36,142 bases of DNA from Deltaproteobacteria bacterium (GTDB taxonomy: Bacteria; Desulfobacterota; DSM-4660; Desulfatiglandales; HGW-15), in assembly GCA_020060215.1 (NCBI GenBank), contig JAGVAP010000032.1:1-36142 (forward strand), read 5' to 3'. Below, one piece after another: positions 31,966 through 36,142 of the stretch (its first letter is position 1; every line of letters begins with the position of its first letter). The position numbers were made by a program, and so were the translations under genes. Under the pieces are notes generated by a model that ran no database searches, was not told where the DNA came from, and saw only the letters and a list, made by a program, of their open reading frames with translations.

Positions 31966-32589
31966 CTACTGCTTACTGCCTGCTGCCTGCTTGCATATTT
32001 CCAGGAGCCGCTTCGTCGTGTACTCCCCAACGTCTGCCAGACCGTCCGTCGACATGAAAGAGCCGGCGTTCGCTGAAAACAGGCATGATGCAGAGGGTGG
32101 GAATTCCTCGTCCTGCCTGTAGAAGATATAGCAGAGGGCGATCTTCGGGAAGGGGTAGAGCAGGAGAGAGAAATCGCCTGCTTCACCCGGGGCGTTCACC
32201 GCCCCATCGAACGATGCCGCGATGGCCTCTTTCGCTGCATCGATCTTTTCGACAAGGGGGATGAGAGGCCGCTCCGCATTGGCCGTGAACGCTCCCTGGT
32301 AAGGCATGCTGCCGGGAAGGTCCTTGAACGAAAGGAAAGGCTCGAGCCGGATCGGTTCAGGCCCTACGGATCTTGCGTACAGAGTGACGACGATTGCCCT
32401 GGGACCTTGTTCCGGGAGGTCGGAAAGGAGGATTCCTTCAGGGCCGAGGACGCACCCTTCTCCGAACGCCTGGAAGCGGAAAGCCTGCCCCTCTCTGCGG
32501 GCAGGAAGGAAGCGCTCCAGATCATCCTCGCGTTTCTGAAAGATCGTTTGAAGGTTCTGATCGATGATCTTGCGGTAGTTCGAGGCCAT
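31966..32589 (-). CDS. DUF3786-like protein
   Basis: A 207-residue cytoplasmic protein starting MASNYRKIIDQNLQTIF. Features seen are RREGQAFRFQAFGEGCVLGP, FLSFKDLPGSMPYQGAF and the YPFPKIALCYIFYRQDEEFP block, which I associate with DUF3786 proteins of anaerobic Desulfobacterota; function unknown. The C-terminus ICKQAAGSKQ is encoded by the edge of a degenerate CTGCCTGCTGCCTGCTTGC repeat, so the last residues and stop look repeat-derived. A GTG five codons upstream (32604) is an alternative start. Same orientation as the deacetylase gene upstream and the WbqC-like gene downstream. Confidence 0.65.
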   Translation of the reverse strand: MASNYRKIIDQNLQTIFQKREDDLERFLPARREGQAFRFQAFGEGCVLGPEGILLSDLPEQGPRAIVVTLYARSVGPEPIRLEPFLSFKDLPGSMPYQGAFTANAERPLIPLVEKIDAAKEAIAASFDGAVNAPGEAGDFSLLLYPFPKIALCYIFYRQDEEFPPSASCLFSANAGSFMSTDGLADVGEYTTKRLLEICKQAAGSKQ

Positions 32590-32632
32590 GGAGACATTAT
32601 CCACAGAAAAGAGCGATCATCAAGAACAGACG

Positions 32633-32649
32633 CCACGAAGACACCAACT
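32633..32649. repeat. Dispersed repeat, CACGAAGACACGAAG family
   Basis: CCACGAAGACACCAACT in the gap between the deacetylase and DUF3786-like genes; shorter copy of the family seen at 13975. Confidence 0.45.
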
Positions 32650-32684
32650 CAAAAAGAAGAGCATGCACGATCCTTCACCCGTGG

Positions 32685-33473
32685 CTAAGCTGCATCTCCA
32701 GGGATGAGGCTGGACACGTACACCAGGGAGATATCGGATGCCTTCAACGTGCCGGCGAAGAGGCCGACAGCCCTTGCGGTATCCGGGAAGGGGTGTCCTA
32801 TTCCGATCGCCCTCCCCGTCCTCAGCGCACAGCGCCGCAGCTTTTCCAGCGCGAAGAGGATGGCTTCCTGGCCCGGGTGGTGATCGATGAAGATGTGGCG
32901 GGATGCGGCCGGAACCTGGAGCCGACGGGCCGTCTCGCATATGACGGACCGCCTGGATGTCAGGCTGTCTACGAAGAAGAGACCGCTCCCCCTGAGCACA
33001 GACAATGCCGTGCGCGCCTCTCTTTGGCACGAAGTGAACCTCGAGCCCATGTGATTGTTCACCCCGAAGGCAAGGGGGAGTTCGGACAGGTTCTCGGTCA
33101 AGGTTCTTGCGATCCGTTCCTCTTCGTCGCCCACATAGAGCGCCCCGGGTCCGGGGTTCAGGAGACGATCATAAGGCTCCATGGGCTGATGCAGGAGGAC
33201 CTCGTGGCCTTCACGGTGGATCTCAAGGGCGATCTCGTGGGTGTGGCGAAGCCTGGGCAGAATGGCGAAGGTGATCGGGATTTCGAGCTCGAGGAACCGG
33301 CGGGCACTTGAAGTGCTGGAGCCGATGTCATCGATGATCAGGGCGATCCGTGACCTCCCGCACGCGCTCGGGTCTTCCCGCCCAAAGGCATGGGCCCGTG
33401 AGAGGCCGCGCATGCCCAGGAAGGCCCCGGCCAGGAGGGCCCCGCTCTTGATCAGGAATTGCCGTCTCTTCAG
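32685..33473 (-). CDS. Divergent polysaccharide deacetylase, Tat-exported, apparent CTG start
   Basis: A 262-residue protein of the divergent polysaccharide deacetylase family (YibQ-like, NodB fold). Visible motifs are ALIIDDIGSS (first catalytic Asp pair), EVLLHQPMEP, FGVNNHMGSRFT, FFVDSLTS and AIGIGHPFPDT. From a CTG at 33473 the frame encodes a textbook twin-arginine signal: KRRQFLIKSGALLAGAFLG, then a region ending in an AHA cleavage site. No ATG, GTG or TTG exists in frame between the upstream stop and this CTG; the first ATG (33413) would delete the twin arginines. Either CTG is used or an ATG has mutated. tatC is the divergent neighbour 344 bp away. Substrate unknown; probably an envelope carbohydrate. 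Confidence 0.75.
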   Translation of the reverse strand: MKRRQFLIKSGALLAGAFLGMRGLSRAHAFGREDPSACGRSRIALIIDDIGSSTSSARRFLELEIPITFAILPRLRHTHEIALEIHREGHEVLLHQPMEPYDRLLNPGPGALYVGDEEERIARTLTENLSELPLAFGVNNHMGSRFTSCQREARTALSVLRGSGLFFVDSLTSRRSVICETARRLQVPAASRHIFIDHHPGQEAILFALEKLRRCALRTGRAIGIGHPFPDTARAVGLFAGTLKASDISLVYVSSLIPGDAA

Positions 33474-33595
33474 GAGATGTCCCGTGCCGTCCCCTCCGCC
33501 ACCCCGGTTTGAGAAGGAAGGGTTTTCGAATACAATAAATTGCGTATGAAGTCAACGCGCGATACAAAATGTAGCGATTCCTTCAACTCCAAAAA

Positions 33596-33625
33596 GATCG
33601 CAAGCAGGAGCTTGCTCCTACAGGA
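33596..33625. repeat. REP-like palindrome, copy B
   Basis: GATCGCAAGCAGGAGCTTGC then TCCTACAGGA. It pairs GCAAGC with GCTTGC and shares GATCGC and GCTCCTAC-GGA with 9990-10018. It lies in the 344-bp divergent gap between the deacetylase gene and tatC; the rest of that gap holds no gene. Confidence 0.55.
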
Positions 33626-33817
33626 GAGAAAACCGCAGGAAGTCTCCCGGTCAAACCGGCCCTCAGCGGCAAGCGGCGGGGGCGGATCCAGAACGATCAC
33701 TGGATTGTGCTCGCCGTTACGCAGCTGGAGCCCGGGGGTCATAAGGAAGATGTAATCGGTTATTGCGATTGAGCGATGAACCGGACTATAAGGGGGTGCA
33801 CACGGAGAGAACCGGCA

Positions 33818-34594
33818 ATGGCTGACGAAGATCAAAAAATGCCCTTTACGGCGCACCTCGAGGAACTCAGAAAGCGCCTCATCATCTCCGTTGCCGCAAT
33901 CGCCATGGGGACGTTCATCTCCTTCGGCTTCAAGGAATACCTCTTCCATCTCCTCATGAGGCCCCTCATCCAAGCCCTGCCCCCCGGGCAGAAGATGATC
34001 TTCACAGGACTGCCCGAGGCCTTTTTTGTCTACCTGGAGGTCTCCATCATCGCGGGCGTCATCCTGGCCATGCCCGTGGTCCTTTACCAGGCATGGCTGT
34101 TTGTGGCGCCCGGGCTCTATGCGCACGAGAGACGGTTCGCAGCGCCCATGGTGACCCTCTCCAGCATCTTCTTTGCAGGGGGCGTGCTCTTCGCCTATTT
34201 CGTCGTATTCCCTTTTGCCTTCAAGTACCTCATCGGGTTCGAGACCGATTTCGTCCGGCCCCTCCCGGCCATGAGGGAGTACATGAACCTGGCGAGCGCG
34301 CTCCTCCTCGCGTTCGGGCTGATCTTTGAGCTGCCCCTGGTGCTGACCCTGCTTGCACGGGTCGGGGTCGTTTCCGACCGCTTTCTGAAGAAACAGCGCA
34401 AGTACGCCTTTCTGCTGGCGTTCGTCGCTGCCGCCATCCTCACGCCCACCCCTGACGTCTTCAACCAGGTCCTGATGGCAGGCCCGATCATCATCCTTTA
34501 TGAAATCAGCATCTGGGGGGCAAAGGCGTTCGGGAAAAAGCGGGAGGAGAAGGCGGGGAGCGTGTCAGACACCACCGATGGCGGGGAAGGGTAA
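33818..34594 (+). CDS. tatC: Sec-independent protein translocase TatC
   Basis: A 258-residue, six-helix inner-membrane protein that recognises twin-arginine signal peptides of folded proteins. The N-terminal HLEELRKRL (about 12-20) and the first periplasmic/cytoplasmic elements TGLPEAFFVYLEVSI and YQAWLFVAPGLYAHERR match the TatC family, including the glutamate and proline residues of signal recognition. The start is set at the ATG at 33818 with GGAGA about ten bases upstream; the frame extends 14 codons further but that part lacks conservation. tatA/B are not in the window. The divergent deacetylase carries an apparent Tat signal and is a plausible client. Confidence 0.95.
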   Translation: MADEDQKMPFTAHLEELRKRLIISVAAIAMGTFISFGFKEYLFHLLMRPLIQALPPGQKMIFTGLPEAFFVYLEVSIIAGVILAMPVVLYQAWLFVAPGLYAHERRFAAPMVTLSSIFFAGGVLFAYFVVFPFAFKYLIGFETDFVRPLPAMREYMNLASALLLAFGLIFELPLVLTLLARVGVVSDRFLKKQRKYAFLLAFVAAAILTPTPDVFNQVLMAGPIIILYEISIWGAKAFGKKREEKAGSVSDTTDGGEG

Positions 34595-34601
34595 GCGTTT
34601 T

Positions 34602-34628
34602 CTCTCACAGAGCACGGAGAGCCGCAGA
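34602..34628. repeat. Dispersed repeat, CTCACAGAG-CACGGAGAG type
   Basis: CTCACAGAGCACGGAGAGCC followed by GCAGAG, a looser relative of the CACGAAGACACGAAG repeats, between the convergent tatC and dehydrogenase genes. Confidence 0.4.
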
Positions 34629-34709
34629 GCAGATCGGCCGCTGGGCTGCAAAGGCGATATCCCTGTGACTCATGCGTTGAAGGAGCGGACATTGTCCTGT
34701 GTTTGAGAT

Positions 34710-35795
34710 CTAACCCTTCGAAATTGTGCGTGCCACCGCCGCCCCCACCTCTCTCGTCGATGCCCTTCCCCCCAGATCGGCAGTCCTTATGCCCTCGCCG
34801 GTAACCTCTTCAACTGCACTCCAGATGAGCCGGGCCGCCTCCGGATAGCCCAGGTGATCGAGCATCATGGCCCCGGAGAGGATCTGGCCGACGGGGTTGG
34901 CGACCCCCTTGCCCGCTATGTCTGGGGCGGATCCATGAACCGGCTCGAACATGGATGGAAACTCCCGCTCCGGGTTCAGGTTGGCTGAAGGCGCAATCCC
35001 GAGACTGCCGGCAATCGCCGCGCCGAGGTCGGACAGGATGTCGCCGAACAGGTTGCTCGCGACAATCACGTCAAAACGGCCGGGGTGCAGGACCATGCCG
35101 GCGGAAAGGGCGTCGATATGGACCTGGTCCGTGCGGATCAGCGGAAAGTTACCGGCGATCTCTCTCAGGATGGCGTCCCAGTAGGGCATGGTATATACGA
35201 TGCCGTTGGACTTCGTCGCGGATGTGACATGCTTCTTCTCCCGTTTTCCGGCGAGCTCAAATGCAAAGCGAATGACCCTTTCAACCCCTCTGCGGGTGAA
35301 GACGGATTCCTGAACCACCATCTCCTGCTCGGTGCCGGCATACATCATCCCGCCGATGTTGGAGTATTCCCCTTCATTGTTCTCTCTCACGATACAGAAG
35401 TCGATGGATCCCTGCTGGCTTTCCCTCAATGGGCTTTCGATCCCGCGCATATATTTGACGGGCCGGAGGTTTACGTACTGTCTGAACCCCCGCCGGATCG
35501 GCAGGAGCAACCCCCATAGAGAGACGTGATCCTGGACCTGAGGGTCCCCAACCGCTCCAAGGTAAATGGCGTCGAAGCCCTTCAATACCTCGAGACCGTC
35601 CGGGGGCATCATGCTCCCCGTGCTGAGGTAATATTCGCACCCCCAGGGGAACATCTCCCACTCGAAAGTCAATCCGAAGCGGTGCCCGACCGCATCGAGC
35701 ACCCGCATCCCTTCCGGTACCACTTCTTTGCCGATGCCGTCCCCCATGATGACCGCAATACGGTGGCTTGAATTCTTTTTCGGTTCTCCCTTCAA
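34710..35795 (-). CDS. Tartrate/D-malate/isopropylmalate-type decarboxylating dehydrogenase
   Basis: A 361-residue NAD(P)-dependent beta-decarboxylating dehydrogenase. The N-terminus HRIAVIMGDGIGKEVVPEG, REN(NEGEY) loop (CIVRENNEGEYSN), TSATKSNGIVYTMPYWD, DALSAGMVLHPGRFDVIVAS and the signature NLFGDILSDLGAAIAGSLG are clear. NPEREFPSMFEPVHGSAPDI is characteristic of tartrate dehydrogenase/D-malate dehydrogenase (TtuC/DmlA) and less so of LeuB. No leucine genes are adjacent. I place the start at the TTG at 35795, behind AGGAGGAG at ideal spacing; longer upstream frames are not native. Substrate preference is inferred. Confidence 0.88.
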   Translation of the reverse strand: MKGEPKKNSSHRIAVIMGDGIGKEVVPEGMRVLDAVGHRFGLTFEWEMFPWGCEYYLSTGSMMPPDGLEVLKGFDAIYLGAVGDPQVQDHVSLWGLLLPIRRGFRQYVNLRPVKYMRGIESPLRESQQGSIDFCIVRENNEGEYSNIGGMMYAGTEQEMVVQESVFTRRGVERVIRFAFELAGKREKKHVTSATKSNGIVYTMPYWDAILREIAGNFPLIRTDQVHIDALSAGMVLHPGRFDVIVASNLFGDILSDLGAAIAGSLGIAPSANLNPEREFPSMFEPVHGSAPDIAGKGVANPVGQILSGAMMLDHLGYPEAARLIWSAVEEVTGEGIRTADLGGRASTREVGAAVARTISKG

Positions 35796-35873
35796 TTCTT
35801 CTCTCCTCCTCTCCAGTGATATCTGTATCCCCTTTCCTGAGAAACCGGGGCGCGGGGAGCGCCCCACCCTTAT

Positions 35874-35899
35874 CGTCCCCGCGCGGGAGCGTGGGAACG
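35874..35899. repeat. Dispersed palindromic repeat, copy 2
   Basis: CGTCCCCGCGCGGGAGCGTG then GGAACG; 23 of 26 positions agree with 12481-12506. Confidence 0.55.
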
Positions 35900-36055
35900 C
35901 CAAGGAACAGAGCGTCCGAACAACAGGACACAGCGCGTCGGCATAAAGATCCCGGGGCGAAGACGAAGAGGCATCCGGTTGCTCGGTCGCAGTCGCTGAT
36001 GCCCACATTCCTCCAAAAACGTCCCCTTTGTCAAACGCTCTTATGGGCAACACCG

Positions 36056-36084
36056 TTCAAGAATCGCTGCATACGTGCTATAGA
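36056..36084 (+). promoter_or_regulatory. Possible extended -10 promoter at window end
   Basis: TTCAAG and TATAGA are 17 bp apart and TGC precedes the -10 box. It would drive transcription rightwards out of the window. The match is moderate only. Confidence 0.3.
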
Positions 36085-36142
36085 ATGTGTGGTCCCCCAG
36101 GGAAGCCCCCTGTGGAGACGACCTCCCCTGGCGGGAGGGGGA

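Larger units (their letters stand above)
35796..36142. other. Terminal intergenic region with palindromes, no gene
   Basis: Contains GGGGCGC-GGGGA-GCGCCCC (about 35847-35865), a palindromic repeat (35874-35899) and, at the very end, CCTCCC-CTGGC-GGGAGG. No credible gene was found. The final hairpin may be part of a dispersed repeat or an RNA that continues beyond the window. Confidence 0.5.

Noticed and set aside
36090..36142. Structured RNA beginning at the window end
   Set aside because: Two GC-rich stems are visible, but the sequence is cut and resembles dispersed CCTCCCCTGGCGGGAGG palindromes; not enough to call an RNA gene.

Overview
The window looks like a GC-rich, Gram-negative anaerobe, most likely from the Desulfobacterota/Deltaproteobacteria. 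That is an inference from gene content: an NfnAB-type flavin-bifurcating transhydrogenase, a DUF3786-type protein, a zinc-ribbon FapA/DUF342 protein, a caspase-like plus DUF1566 fusion, twin-arginine export (tatC), and several families of dispersed intergenic repeats. Nothing here fixes the species.

Positions 1 to about 9165 are one end of an integrated mobile element (prophage-like or integrative element) inserted at the 3' end of an initiator tRNA-fMet gene (9122-9198, minus strand). At the tRNA end sit a tyrosine integrase, whose stop codon lies in the tRNA anticodon loop, and a small excisionase-like HTH protein. Beyond a less GC-rich control region (about 6980-7586) a leftward operon runs off the window: a small Com-like zinc-ribbon protein, a divergent sigma-70-like protein, a 99-residue protein, a Cas4/RecB-type Fe-S PD-(D/E)XK nuclease, a 58-residue basic protein, a Sak4/RecA-like ATPase, an SMC/RecF-like ATPase, an unknown 144-residue protein and the start of a UvrD-family helicase. 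Most of these genes have strong ribosome-binding sites and short spacers. The set reads as a DNA recombination/repair module with its own regulators.

The best candidate for something undescribed is in that control circuitry. A 43-bp sequence occurs twice (7525-7567 plus; 5623-5665 minus), each time just upstream of an element gene and in the sense orientation. Both copies hold a 12-codon ATG-to-TGA mini-ORF, a hairpin whose differences are partly absorbed by G-U wobble pairs, and a C-rich tract that can pair with the ribosome-binding site of the next gene. Two 18-bp palindromes exactly 22 bp apart (7399-7438) lie upstream of one copy. The element also encodes a Com-like zinc ribbon (Com of phage Mu is an mRNA-binding translational activator) and a sigma-like protein, which are candidate partners.

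From 9199 to the end the window is ordinary chromosome: an unknown protein; overlapping xerD and an M24 aminopeptidase; yidD-like and TPR/membrane genes; an RNase II/R-family enzyme; a membrane-anchored unknown, a Csd6-like L,D-transpeptidase and purB; orn; nfnAB; a FapA-family protein; panE and panB (pantothenate synthesis); a caspase-like protein that has lost its catalytic cysteine; a tiny lysine-rich protein; a WbqC-like protein; a DUF3786-like protein; a divergent polysaccharide deacetylase with an apparent Tat signal that starts at CTG; tatC itself; and a tartrate/D-malate/isopropylmalate-type dehydrogenase. Intergenic gaps are full of short repeat families, some of which run into the 3' ends of genes and supply their stop codons.
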